Part shown: one piece after another, positions 34,150 through 42,802 of the stretch | How the letters are laid out: each line of letters begins with the position of its first letter | Numbering within the stretch: position 1 is the first letter of the stretch | DNA from: Rikenella sp031551865 | GTDB taxonomy: Bacteria > Bacteroidota > Bacteroidia > Bacteroidales > Rikenellaceae | NCBI GenBank assembly: GCA_031551865.1 | Contig: JAVBMY010000004.1 | Location: 1-64,000, forward strand | Direction: 5' to 3' | Length of the DNA stretch: 64,000 nucleotides | Position numbers and translations under genes: made by a program | The notes under the pieces: generated by a model | The model's input: only the letters and a program-made list of their open reading frames with translations | Database searches by the model: none | Told to the model about the DNA's origin: nothing

Positions 34150-34166
34150 GGTTATCTTTGATAACC
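34150..34166 (+). promoter_or_regulatory. -7 box inside a palindrome upstream of the FabK-like gene
   Basis: TATCTTTG (34153-34160) is a full -7 match for the plus-strand gene at 34193. It is embedded in a 17-bp palindrome with perfect 7-bp arms (GGTTATC/GATAACC, 34150-34156 and 34160-34166), which could be an operator acting on both divergent promoters. Confidence 0.5.
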
Positions 34167-34192
34167 CTTGTTTACAAAAGGGCGACGATCGT

Positions 34193-35149
34193 ATGAATAC
34201 TGCAGTAACAAGGCTTTTCGACATAGAATATCCCGTGGTGGCAGGCGGTATGGTCTGGTGCAGCGGCTGGCGACTCGCCGCCGCGGTGTCGCGGGCCGGA
34301 GGGCTGGGCCTGATCGGTGCCGGTTCGATGCATCCCGGTGTCCTGCGCGAACACATCATAAAATGCCGCGAGGCTTGCCAGGGAAAACCATTCGGGGTGA
34401 ATCTCCCGTTGTTCTACCCCGAACCTTCCGAAGTGATTAACGTGATGCTTGAAGAAAATGTACGTATCGTGTTCACTTCCGGAGGAAGCCCTGCGTTGTA
34501 TACTGCGAAATTCAAAGAATACGGATTGACCGTCGTGCATGTGGTAGCCTCGGCCCGGTTTGCCGCCAAAGCGGTGGCTGCGGGTGTGGATGCCGTGGTG
34601 GCCGAGGGTTTCGAGGCCGGAGGGCACAATGGCCGCGAGGAGATCACCACCATGGCCCTGATCCCTCAGGTACGCTCCATGCTTCCCCCGGGTATGCCGC
34701 TGATGGCCGCCGGAGGCATCGCCACGGGCCGCGGAATGCTGGCCGCACTGGCGCTGGGCGCCGACGGCGTGCAGATCGGTACGCGCTTCGCCTTGAGCGC
34801 AGAGTCTTCGGCCCATCCCGACTTCAAGGCCCGTTGCCTCGCTTTAGATGAAGGTGGTACGGATCTGTGTCTCAAAAAGATAGGAGCCGTTAGGCTCGTA
34901 AAAAACGAATTCTATTCGCGTGTGGCGGAAGCCGAAGCGCGGGGTGCCTCGGCCGAAGAGCTCCGCGAGATTCTCGGCTCGCGCCGTTCAAAACGGGGCA
35001 TTTTCGACGGCGACCTCGTCGAAGGGGAACTCGAAATCGGGCAGGTGGCTTCGCTGGTCGATCGCATCGAGCCCGCGGCCGACATCATGAACAACCTGAT
35101 CGCTGAATTTAACGAAGCCTCGCGCGGGCTCTGTGAACTTACCCGGTAG
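34193..35149 (+). CDS. FMN-dependent nitronate monooxygenase / FabK-like enoyl reductase
   Basis: Start at ATG 34193 gives 318 residues. A TIM-barrel flavoprotein: YPVVAGGMVWCSGWRLAAAV (N-terminal flavin contact), GFEAGGHNGREE (about 144-155, with the His typical of the family), MAAGGIATGRGMLAALALGA and VQIGTRFALSAESS phosphate-binding segments. FabK enzymes reduce enoyl-ACP in fatty-acid synthesis; nitronate monooxygenases detoxify nitroalkanes. The sequence alone does not separate them, and FabK is plausible. Last base of its stop codon is the first base of the thiL GTG. Confidence 0.9.
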   Translation: MNTAVTRLFDIEYPVVAGGMVWCSGWRLAAAVSRAGGLGLIGAGSMHPGVLREHIIKCREACQGKPFGVNLPLFYPEPSEVINVMLEENVRIVFTSGGSPALYTAKFKEYGLTVVHVVASARFAAKAVAAGVDAVVAEGFEAGGHNGREEITTMALIPQVRSMLPPGMPLMAAGGIATGRGMLAALALGADGVQIGTRFALSAESSAHPDFKARCLALDEGGTDLCLKKIGAVRLVKNEFYSRVAEAEARGASAEELREILGSRRSKRGIFDGDLVEGELEIGQVASLVDRIEPAADIMNNLIAEFNEASRGLCELTR

Positions 35150-36141
35150 TGAAGATAAGCGACATAGGGGAGTTCGGGCTTATCGCTTCGGTGGAGGAAC
35201 GCTTCCGGGCACTGGTGCCCGAGGGGTACGAAGGCATCGGCGACGACTGTGCCGTACTGCCGCTCAACGGCCAGCGGTCGCTGGTAGTCACTAAAGACCT
35301 GTTGGTCGAGGGCGTCCATTTCCGGCGCGCATATACCACGCCCCGGCAACTCGGCTACAAATCGCTGGCGGTGAACCTGAGCGACATTGCCGCCATGGGA
35401 GCTACGCCTTCAGCGATCTTCCTGGGGCTGGCCTTGCCTGCGGATACTGATGCGGCATGGTGCGACGAGTTTTTCGAGGGCTTCCGTTCTCCGGGTATCC
35501 CGCTTTTGGGCGGGGACACCACCGCATCGCCCGACCGTATCGTGATCAGTGTGACGGCGCTCGGGACGATTCGGAACGAACATCTTAAACTCCGTTCAAC
35601 GGCCCGGCCCGGCGACCTCATTGCGGTGACCGCACCGCTCGGGGATTCGGCAGCCGGTTTACGTGCACTTGCGGCCGGATGGCCCTCGGATGACGCGGAT
35701 ACTGCATACCTGATAGAGCGCCACAACCAACCGTACTCTTTTGTATCCGCAGGAGAATGGCTGGGTGCCCGCCCCGAAGTGCATGCCATGATGGATGTTT
35801 CGGACGGCCTGGCTTCGGATTTGCCGCACATTTTACGGGCGTCGGGTTGTGCAGCCCGCATTCGTTTCGAAGATATTCCCATGTCCGAACCTTTGGCCCG
35901 TACAGCCGGGTGCTATGGGTACGATGCTTTGTCGATGGCTTTGTGTGGCGGCGAGGATTATGTCTTGCTTTTTACGGTTTCTCCCGAATCCGCGGTCGAA
36001 CTTCAAAAAAGCTATGAGGAGTATTTCGATGCGCCGCTCTTTGTACTTGGCGAGGTGATCGACGGCCCGCCGGGGCAGGTTGAGTGGATGATGGATAGCA
36101 AAATTCAGAATATTGATCTGAAAGGATTTACTCACTTCTAG
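35149..36141 (+). CDS. thiL: Thiamine-monophosphate kinase
   Basis: A 330-residue ThiL, GTG start overlapping the previous stop by 1 bp. It phosphorylates thiamine monophosphate to the active diphosphate. GIGDDCAVL (29-37) and VVTKDLLVEGVHFRR (about 46-60) bind magnesium-ATP; NLSDIAAMGATPSAIFLGLALP is the central family block, with LLGGDTTAS and MMDVSDGLASDLPHI further on. Followed 21 bp later by thiD, so thiamine salvage genes are grouped. Confidence 0.96.
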   Translation: MKISDIGEFGLIASVEERFRALVPEGYEGIGDDCAVLPLNGQRSLVVTKDLLVEGVHFRRAYTTPRQLGYKSLAVNLSDIAAMGATPSAIFLGLALPADTDAAWCDEFFEGFRSPGIPLLGGDTTASPDRIVISVTALGTIRNEHLKLRSTARPGDLIAVTAPLGDSAAGLRALAAGWPSDDADTAYLIERHNQPYSFVSAGEWLGARPEVHAMMDVSDGLASDLPHILRASGCAARIRFEDIPMSEPLARTAGCYGYDALSMALCGGEDYVLLFTVSPESAVELQKSYEEYFDAPLFVLGEVIDGPPGQVEWMMDSKIQNIDLKGFTHF

Positions 36142-36162
36142 ATCAAGTAATATTTAATCGAG

Positions 36163-36963
36163 ATGAAACATTTGCCGAAAGTATTGACAATCGCCGGAAG
36201 CGATAGCGGAGGCGGTGCCGGCATTCAGGCCGACATCAAGACTATATCAGCACTGCGGTGTTATGCTGCCACTGCGATCACGGCCATTACGGCCCAGAAT
36301 ACGCGGGGCGTACAGGCAGTCGAGCCGCTTTCGCCGGCGATCATCGAACGGCAGATCCGGGCGGTCTTCGACGACATTAGGCCTGATGCAGTCAAGATAG
36401 GGATGCTCGCCTCGCCCGAGATCGTACGATTGGTGGCCTTGTTGCTTAGAGAATACGCTCCGGCTTATATTGTGCTTGATCCCGTGATGGTGGCCACTTC
36501 TGGCGATAACCTCGCCCTGGCCGACACCAAAGAGGTCATGCTCGAACTCTTGTTTCCCCAGGCTACCCTTGTTACGCCCAATGTGCCGGAAGCCAGTGCG
36601 CTTACCGGCGTCGATATTCGCGACGAACATGACTTTTACAGGGCATGGAAGGTACTGAAGTCACGGAGAACCCCGGCTGCACTGATCAAGGCTGGGCACC
36701 TGAAGGGGGATGCGCTGACGGATATGTTGTTCACACCCCGCGAGGCCTATGCTTTTCCGCACCTGCGCGTCGCTACCGGCAATACACACGGCACGGGGTG
36801 TACACTCTCGTCGGCCATTGCGGCCCAACTGGCCTGTGGCGACGACCTGCCGTCGGCGGTCGAGAAAGGGCTGGATTACCTGCACGGCGCTATCGGGGCT
36901 GCCGTCGGGCAACGCATCGGCGGCGGTCACGGTCCGGTGGATCATTTTTACGGTATTCGCTGA
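36163..36963 (+). CDS. thiD: Hydroxymethylpyrimidine/phosphomethylpyrimidine kinase
   Basis: A 266-residue ribokinase-fold ThiD, supplying HMP pyrophosphate for thiamine. Start TIAGSDSGGGAGIQADIKT (10-28), YIVLDPVMVATSGDNL (about 105-120), and the catalytic/anion-hole NTHGTGCTLSSAIAA (about 206-220) are all present. Last gene of the likely FabK-thiL-thiD unit. Confidence 0.97.
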   Translation: MKHLPKVLTIAGSDSGGGAGIQADIKTISALRCYAATAITAITAQNTRGVQAVEPLSPAIIERQIRAVFDDIRPDAVKIGMLASPEIVRLVALLLREYAPAYIVLDPVMVATSGDNLALADTKEVMLELLFPQATLVTPNVPEASALTGVDIRDEHDFYRAWKVLKSRRTPAALIKAGHLKGDALTDMLFTPREAYAFPHLRVATGNTHGTGCTLSSAIAAQLACGDDLPSAVEKGLDYLHGAIGAAVGQRIGGGHGPVDHFYGIR

Positions 36964-37254
36964 GCGGATCGCACGGCAAGTCCGGAGAAGGCTTGCGTTC
37001 AGTGCAACTTGATGCCCCGCCTCGGTTCTCAGGCGACAAGGAAAACTCCGGCTGTGCAGGTTGTTACGTTTCCCTATTTATGCGCTATGCTACTACCTTT
37101 TGTTCCGCCGACGGCCGAGGGAGAGAATGAGCCGCAGGCGGGAGTGGCAACCCTCCACGTGGAGCGGTGGACTGCCGGGATCACTTGCACAACCTCGATA
37201 GCACACACAACCCCCGGACAAAAAAGGGTATATTGCGCGGATAAGATATGCATG
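36964..37254. other. Gap between thiD and the DivIC-like gene
   Basis: About 290 bp without a supported gene. Short open frames here show atypical codon use and no homology, and appear to be chance. The right end merges into the terminator at 37255-37296. Confidence 0.5.
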
Positions 37255-37296
37255 AACCAATAAGACCAGCAATAATCGTTGCTGGTCTTATTGGTT
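37255..37296. terminator. 18-bp perfect-stem terminator
   Basis: Arms 37255-37272 and 37279-37296 pair perfectly with a 6-nt loop. The right arm touches the last base of the minus-strand DivIC-like gene's stop codon, and a T-run follows on the plus strand, so it can end both converging units. Confidence 0.85.
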
Positions 37297-37586
37297 TATT
37301 TGCCTTCGTTGATAAGGTAGACTTCCTCGCCGTCGCGCTGCATCAGGAAGTTTTCGCGGGCGAATTTTTCGAGGAAAGCATTGTCGTTCAGTCCTTCGAT
37401 AATGGCACTGTCGGCGGCGATGCGGTCACGATAATATTGACACTCGGCTTCAAGCTCTTCGATACGGCGGTTGAGTTTTTGCGTATCGATGTAGTTGTTA
37501 CGGTCGAAAAAAAGCATGAACACGATAAACCCCACCATCAGGAAGAGGATGATATGGCGGTTTGTGAATATTTTTCTAGCCTCCAT
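37296..37586 (-). CDS. Septum formation initiator family protein (DivIC/FtsB-like)
   Basis: A 96-residue protein with a short cytoplasmic N-terminus, one transmembrane helix (about 11-27), a coiled coil rich in Arg/Glu/Leu (about 36-65) and a small C-terminal domain with FLEKFARENFLMQRDGEEVY, the typical end of DivIC/FtsB proteins. They bridge FtsL and FtsQ in the divisome. Last gene of the long minus-strand run. Confidence 0.88.
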   Translation of the reverse strand: MEARKIFTNRHIILFLMVGFIVFMLFFDRNNYIDTQKLNRRIEELEAECQYYRDRIAADSAIIEGLNDNAFLEKFARENFLMQRDGEEVYLINEGK

Positions 37587-37673
37587 TATTTCAAGAGTTT
37601 ATTTGGCGCTGGTCCGGGAATTTACACCCATTACCGGCTGGCTGGTATTCAGGTTAGGCACCCCGGTTACTGC

Positions 37674-38663
37674 TTATACCAAAGCTTTGAAAATTTCAGG
37701 ACGGTAGCCCCTCAAGAATTCGGCGGTATCCATGGCTCGTTTCCCGGCCATCTGCAGGCGGTCGATGTAGATCCAGCCATCGGCACAACTTACGCGGAAG
37801 TGCCGGCCGGGCAAGACATCGAAACGTCCGGTGGTTTCGGGCAGTTCTTCGCCGCTACCGCAGAGCGCATAATGTGCTGTCAGGATTTTCACCGTATCTC
37901 CTTCGCCGGGACCGGTACGGCACCAGGCGGCTGGGTAGGGGCTCAGGCCGCGGATTTTGTCGTGTATCTCCCGGCAGTTGCCTTCCCAGTCGACCAGGCA
38001 ATCTTCCTTGAAAATCTTGGGGGCAGGCCGCAAAATACCTCCGTCGGTACAGGGGACGTCTTCGGGCTGTTCGACGGGGAGGGCAGTCCCGGCGGCAATG
38101 CGGTCGACTGTTTCGGCGACCAGTTCCGATCCGATGTCCATCAGGCGGCCGTAGAGTTCACCGAAGGTTTCATCGGGGCCGATAGCCGTGCGGCGTTGGC
38201 CGATAATGGCACCTTTATCGATCTCGCTGTTCAGGAAGAAAGTGGTGACGCCGGTTTCGGGTTCGCCGTTCATGATGGCCCAGTTGATAGGGGCGGCTCC
38301 GCGGTATTGGGGCAAGAGCGAGGCGTGCAGGTTGAAGGTGCCCAACGGCGGCATCGCCCACACGGTTTCGGGAAGCATCCGGAAGGCTACTACGATTGCG
38401 AGATCGGGTTGCAGCGTTTCTAATGCTTCGAGGAACGATGGGTCGCGTAGTTTCTCGGGTTGCAACAGGGGCACGCCGGGTAGGGCTTGTTCGGTGTATT
38501 CTTTGACCGCGCTTTTATGGACATGCAGGCCGCGTCCTGAAGGCTTGTCTGGTACGGTGACCACACCCGCTATGTGGTACCCGCCTTCGGACAGGGTGCG
38601 GAGCGGCCCCACCGCGAAATCGGGCGTCCCCATATAGATGATGCGCAGTTTTTTGGATTCCAT
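37674..38663 (-). CDS. fmt: Methionyl-tRNA formyltransferase
   Basis: A 329-residue Fmt that formylates initiator Met-tRNA. YMGTPDFAVGPLRTL (10-24), the catalytic loop FNLHASLLPQYRGAAPINWA (Asn/His/Asp active site) and the C-terminal OB-like domain are present. Located between ribBA and the DivIC-like gene with separate spacers of about 240 and 90 bp. Confidence 0.97.
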   Translation of the reverse strand: MESKKLRIIYMGTPDFAVGPLRTLSEGGYHIAGVVTVPDKPSGRGLHVHKSAVKEYTEQALPGVPLLQPEKLRDPSFLEALETLQPDLAIVVAFRMLPETVWAMPPLGTFNLHASLLPQYRGAAPINWAIMNGEPETGVTTFFLNSEIDKGAIIGQRRTAIGPDETFGELYGRLMDIGSELVAETVDRIAAGTALPVEQPEDVPCTDGGILRPAPKIFKEDCLVDWEGNCREIHDKIRGLSPYPAAWCRTGPGEGDTVKILTAHYALCGSGEELPETTGRFDVLPGRHFRVSCADGWIYIDRLQMAGKRAMDTAEFLRGYRPEIFKALV

Positions 38664-38905
38664 ATTTTTCTGAGCGTTGGGATGTGTTGCGCGGGAGTAT
38701 GCGAATGCTTAGTGTTTATGAAGGGTTTAGACGCTTCTCATACCTCTTCCGCTGGACCGGGATGTCGTTGGGCTTGGTCCGTTCCTCAAGGACTCCGGCA
38801 TAACGGGGATTTGGACGACTAATTATGTTAAATGCTGAAGTCGCCGACTGGTATATTCAAAGTCTTCCGCGACGAGGATGCCCCCCGGGAATTAAACCAG
38901 ATCGG

Positions 38906-40141
38906 CTATTGCTCTTTCAGCGGGGAGAAGAAACCGAGCTTGTGCCCCATGCCGGTCTCCTTGGTTTCGAGGTAGCGGCGGTTGTGGCTGTTGGGCGGGA
39001 TGATGATCGGCAGGTTCTCGACGATTTCAAGACCGTAGCCTTCGAGTCCGGCGCGTTTTTGCGGATTATTGGTCAACAGACGCAGTTTGCGGACGCCCAG
39101 TTCGTGCAAAATGTTGGCTCCCACGCCGTAATCGCGCTCGTCGGCCTTGAAACCGAGGTGCAGGTTGGCCTGTACGGTATCCAGCCCCTCTTCTTGTAGC
39201 TTGTAGGCTTTGATTTTGTTGAGCAGGCCGATGCCGCGGCCCTCTTGCGATAGGTAGACCACGACGCCTTTCCCGGCCTGTTCGATCTCGCGCATGGCCT
39301 GGTGGAGCTGTTCGCCGCAGTCGCAACGGCACGAACCGAGGATGTCGCCGGTGGCGCACGACGAATGCACGCGTACGAGGATGGGCTCATCGGGTTCCCA
39401 CCGGCCTTTGATCAAGGCCATGTGTTCGAGGCCGTTGCTCTTTTGCAGGAAGGGGACCAGTTCGAAATCGCCCCACTGGGTAGGCATTTTGACGCGCTCT
39501 CCGGCCTCGACCAGCGATTCACGCCGGAGGCGGTAGGCGATCAGGTCAGCGATCGAGATGATCTTCAGTTTGTGTTTTTTGGCGATTTCGAGCAGTTGGG
39601 GCATGCGGGCCATGGTGCCGTCTTCGTTCATGATCTCGATCAGCGCCCCGCCCGGACGAAGCCCGGCCAGACGGGCCAGGTCGACCACGGCTTCGGTGTG
39701 CCCGGGTCGGCGCAGCACGCCTTTGGGTTGGGCCCTGAGCGGAAAGATGTGCCCGGGGCGGCCGAGGTCTTCGGGCCGGGTGAAGGGATCGACCAGTGCG
39801 CGAATAGTTTTGGCGCGATCGGTGGCCGATACGCCGGTGGTGCAGCCGTGTCCCAGCAGGTCGACCGAAATGGTGAAGGGGGTGCCGAGCATCGAGGTGT
39901 TTTCGCCCGAACCGACCATCATGCCCATTTCGAGTTCGGCGCAACGTTCGGCGCTCAGCGGGGTACAGAGCACGCCCCGGCCGTTGTGCAACATGAAGTT
40001 TACGATCTCGGGGGTGATGGTTTCGGCGGCACAGACGAAGTCGCCTTCGTTTTCGCGGTCTTCGTCGTCGACGACGATCAGCAGTTTCCCGGTGCGGAAA
40101 TCGTCGATGGCTTCTTCTATGGTATTCAGGAGTTTTGTCAT
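38906..40141 (-). CDS. ribBA: Bifunctional 3,4-dihydroxy-2-butanone-4-phosphate synthase / GTP cyclohydrolase II
   Basis: A 411-residue RibBA that makes both precursors of riboflavin. The N-terminal half has VVDDEDRENEGDFVCAAE (about 24-41) and GHIFPLRAQPKGVLRRPGHTE; the C-terminal half has the zinc site SSCATGDILGSCRCDCG and the catalytic YLSQEGRGIGLLNKI. Its ATG overlaps the permease stop by 4 bp (ATGA), implying coupling; no FMN riboswitch is possible at that junction. Confidence 0.97.
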   Translation of the reverse strand: MTKLLNTIEEAIDDFRTGKLLIVVDDEDRENEGDFVCAAETITPEIVNFMLHNGRGVLCTPLSAERCAELEMGMMVGSGENTSMLGTPFTISVDLLGHGCTTGVSATDRAKTIRALVDPFTRPEDLGRPGHIFPLRAQPKGVLRRPGHTEAVVDLARLAGLRPGGALIEIMNEDGTMARMPQLLEIAKKHKLKIISIADLIAYRLRRESLVEAGERVKMPTQWGDFELVPFLQKSNGLEHMALIKGRWEPDEPILVRVHSSCATGDILGSCRCDCGEQLHQAMREIEQAGKGVVVYLSQEGRGIGLLNKIKAYKLQEEGLDTVQANLHLGFKADERDYGVGANILHELGVRKLRLLTNNPQKRAGLEGYGLEIVENLPIIIPPNSHNRRYLETKETGMGHKLGFFSPLKEQ

Positions 40142-41619
40142 TGTTTTTTGCGCGGAATCAGACCGCGGATCTTCTTAGCGGTAGTGTTATATAGCTCTGC
40201 GACCTTTTTGAATTTCTGTTTGTACCAGTCGGCATTAAAGATCGCTGAGTCGTTGGTCGATTTGTAGGTCAGGAATATGGCGATCGGGAACAGGATCAGA
40301 CTGGCGAACCACATGCCCCAGAACGGGGGCCACGCCCCGTCGCGCACGAATTTCTCGCCCATGATCGAGATGATATAGTAGATCACGAAGAAACCCACCG
40401 ATACTACGATGGGCATCCCCAGTCCTCCTTTGCGGATGATAGCCCCGAGCGGAGCGCCGATCAGAAAAAAGATCATGATCGAGAAGGGGAGGGCCAGCTT
40501 CTTCTGGTAGTCACCCTGATAGCGGTAGAGTTGCGTGGAGGTGTTCCGGAGCATTTCGGCATCGAAATCGAGGTTGCGTTGAGCTTCTTCGGCCTGATAT
40601 GCCGCATCCGCATAGATTTCCTGTGTTTTCTCGATGCTCATGGTGTCGAGTGCTCCATTGAGCGATACGGCATAGAATGCGGGCAGCGAGTCGAGGTTCT
40701 GGTCGCTTAGTTCAGGGAATAGCTGATGTTTGATGAACCGGTCTTCGAAGGCGGTGACCATGGAGTCTTGGGCATGTCGCAGGGAATCGATGTCGTGGTC
40801 GAGTTGTACGATGTTGCGGGTTTCGCTCCGGGTGCCGAACGCTTCTTCGTCGCCGCGCTCGAAGGCGAATCCCGAGAGGGGGATGAGCATCGTTTGTTCG
40901 CTGAACATGTGGTGGCTCAGCTCGTTGCGGTCGAACCACTGGTGGTTTCGGGTCTCTTCGTAGATTTGGCCGTTGTAGAGGATGACCGACAGGTATTTCC
41001 GGTCTTCGGTGATGCTGATGTAGCCTGAGTCGGCCACGGTGGTCTGCATCTTGTCGTAGTCGGAGTTGTTGTAGATCAGTACGTTGTTCAGCAGGTTGGT
41101 GCGGCCGTCCTGGTGTCCGATCCGGATGCTGAAGTTGGGGATGCCGTTGAAGAAGATGCCGTCCTGGAATTTAATCTCGCGTTTCTGCTTTTTGATGTCG
41201 CTCCGGAGGGCGAACATCTTCTGGTAGGAGTAGGGCGTCAGGTTGTTGATCACGAAGAAACTGCCGATCGAGACGACGGCCATCAGGATGATCAGCGGCC
41301 GCATGATACGCGGCAGGGATATGCCCGCCGATTTCATGGCCAGCAGTTCGTTATTCTCGCCGAGGTTGCCGAGGGTCATAATCGAAGCCAACAGTGTGGC
41401 GAGCGGCAATCCCATCGGGATCATGGTCACGAGCGCATACATCAACAGCTCCATAATGACGCCGGGCGAAAGGCCTTTCCCCACCAGGTCGTCGATGTAC
41501 ATCCACAGGTATTGCACCATCAGGATGAACATCACGATGAAGAAAGTCAGTACCATCGGCCCGGAGTAGGCTTTCAGTACGAAGCGGTCGATTATTTTGA
41601 TCGGGTTTTGCAAGCGCAT
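40138..41619 (-). CDS. LptF/LptG (YjgP/YjgQ) family lipopolysaccharide-export permease
   Basis: A 493-residue membrane protein with three N-terminal helices (about 20-40, 55-85, 105-125), a long periplasmic beta-jellyroll domain and three C-terminal helices (about 378-470). This is the permease of the Lpt ABC machine that extracts LPS from the inner membrane. GMPIVVSVGFFVIYYI and APLGAIIRKGG are typical family segments. Whether it is LptF or LptG cannot be decided. An inner insertion rich in Gln/Asp/Ser (about 275-320) is longer than in E. coli. Translationally coupled to ribBA. Confidence 0.92.
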   Translation of the reverse strand: MRLQNPIKIIDRFVLKAYSGPMVLTFFIVMFILMVQYLWMYIDDLVGKGLSPGVIMELLMYALVTMIPMGLPLATLLASIMTLGNLGENNELLAMKSAGISLPRIMRPLIILMAVVSIGSFFVINNLTPYSYQKMFALRSDIKKQKREIKFQDGIFFNGIPNFSIRIGHQDGRTNLLNNVLIYNNSDYDKMQTTVADSGYISITEDRKYLSVILYNGQIYEETRNHQWFDRNELSHHMFSEQTMLIPLSGFAFERGDEEAFGTRSETRNIVQLDHDIDSLRHAQDSMVTAFEDRFIKHQLFPELSDQNLDSLPAFYAVSLNGALDTMSIEKTQEIYADAAYQAEEAQRNLDFDAEMLRNTSTQLYRYQGDYQKKLALPFSIMIFFLIGAPLGAIIRKGGLGMPIVVSVGFFVIYYIISIMGEKFVRDGAWPPFWGMWFASLILFPIAIFLTYKSTNDSAIFNADWYKQKFKKVAELYNTTAKKIRGLIPRKKQ

Positions 41620-41683
41620 GGTCGTGCGGCGTTTTTTCGGATTTTTCCGGCCCGGAAACCCAGGGGCAAAATCTTAGAAACCC

Positions 41684-41691
41684 CAAATTTA
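41684..41691 (-). promoter_or_regulatory. -7 box upstream of the Lpt permease-ribBA operon
   Basis: On the minus strand TAAATTTG matches TAnnTTTG and lies 65 bp before the permease start, between it and the radical SAM gene. The -33 position is weak. Confidence 0.45.
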
Positions 41692-41710
41692 CGACTTTTT
41701 TACGAGGCTT

Positions 41711-42754
41711 TCAGGGATTTTTACAAATCTCACCGATAGAACGCTTATCGCAGTTTTTGGTAATGGCAAACGAGCACCTGTGGATTCTCCCCGCAGGTAC
41801 ATATTCCTCCGCCTTCGCAGTAACGGAACATGCGGCGCATTCGTCTCTCCGCATCCATTCCCGGTCGCGGAACTGTTCGAACCGGTCGTTCCAGACCGAC
41901 ATGAAATCGTCGGTGTGGATATTGCCTTGGCTGAAATCCGACCGGATGCTGGGGCACGACGAAATGCTGCCGTCGATGAGCACGGAACCTGCCGATATTC
42001 CGGCCTGGCACACGAACAGCGAATCGCGCACGTCGCCTTCGTAGTTGCCCAGGAATCCTTCGCAGCAATAGTTGAGTTTGATTCTTCCTTCTTTACGCGT
42101 ATCCTTGGTGAATTCGAGCAGTTCCCTGAATTCCGGGTTACTGAGTTGCAGACCGGGGGCCAGGGCAGCCCGCCCGGCCGGAAAGATGGTGAAGATACGC
42201 CAGGCTTTTACTCCGCGGTTGATAAGAAAGTCTTTGAACCGGGCCAGTTCGCGAAAGTTTTTTTGGTTGACACAGGTCACGACATCCCAAGCCAGTTCCT
42301 CTTCTTTTGCAAGATATTCGAGGGCCTGCGAGGCTCTTTTGAAACTTTCCGGGTGACCGCGTATCCAGTTGTGGGCCTTTTCGAACCCGTCGACGCTGAT
42401 CGTCAGGGTGTGCATTCCGGTTCCGAGAAGATTGTCGAGCCGTTCGCGGGAAAGCAGCATGCCGTTGGTGACGATCCCCCAGAGATAGCCCCGGTCGTAG
42501 AGCGCGCGTTCAATGGTTTCGAGGTCTTTGCGCACCAAGGCTTCCCCGCCGGTAAAGATGACCAGCAGTTTGTTGGGGTTGATGTGCGGGGTGATGTTGT
42601 CGACCGTTTTCAGGAAATCAGCGGTGGGCATGTCCGCTACGGCGGCGGTTTGTTTGCAGTCGCTTCCGCAGTGGCGGCAATGCAGGTTGCAGCGCAGGGT
42701 ACACTCCCTGAAAAGAGAACGAAGCGTATGCTCGCGCACCGCTTCGTGTCTCAT
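41711..42754 (-). CDS. Radical SAM/SPASM domain protein
   Basis: A 347-residue iron-sulfur enzyme. The radical SAM cluster is CX3CX2C at Cys22, Cys26 and Cys29 (with an extra Cys18 and Cys33), followed by LLVIFTGGEALVRKDL and the ISVDG segment. The C-terminal SPASM region has many cysteines (CCEGFLGN, FVCQAG, SSCPS, CAACS, HRCSF, KNCDKR), fit to bind extra clusters. Related Bacteroidales proteins are, I believe, filed as TIGR04133. SPASM enzymes commonly modify peptides, but no short precursor peptide is visible next to it. It starts 48 bp after yidC. Confidence 0.9.
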   Translation of the reverse strand: MRHEAVREHTLRSLFRECTLRCNLHCRHCGSDCKQTAAVADMPTADFLKTVDNITPHINPNKLLVIFTGGEALVRKDLETIERALYDRGYLWGIVTNGMLLSRERLDNLLGTGMHTLTISVDGFEKAHNWIRGHPESFKRASQALEYLAKEEELAWDVVTCVNQKNFRELARFKDFLINRGVKAWRIFTIFPAGRAALAPGLQLSNPEFRELLEFTKDTRKEGRIKLNYCCEGFLGNYEGDVRDSLFVCQAGISAGSVLIDGSISSCPSIRSDFSQGNIHTDDFMSVWNDRFEQFRDREWMRRDECAACSVTAKAEEYVPAGRIHRCSFAITKNCDKRSIGEICKNP

Positions 42755-42802
42755 TTTTCGGAATACCTCAAGGGCAAGTTTTTTTTCAGTTCTCGCTTCT
42801 TA

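Noticed and set aside
36645..37130. A 161-codon plus-strand frame overlapping the end of thiD
   Set aside because: It is in another frame of thiD for most of its length, and the part beyond thiD is Arg/Gly-rich with no similarity, so it is probably chance.
40139..40160. FMN riboswitch for ribBA
   Set aside because: The ribBA start overlaps the previous gene by 4 bp, leaving no leader; expression is by the upstream operon promoter.
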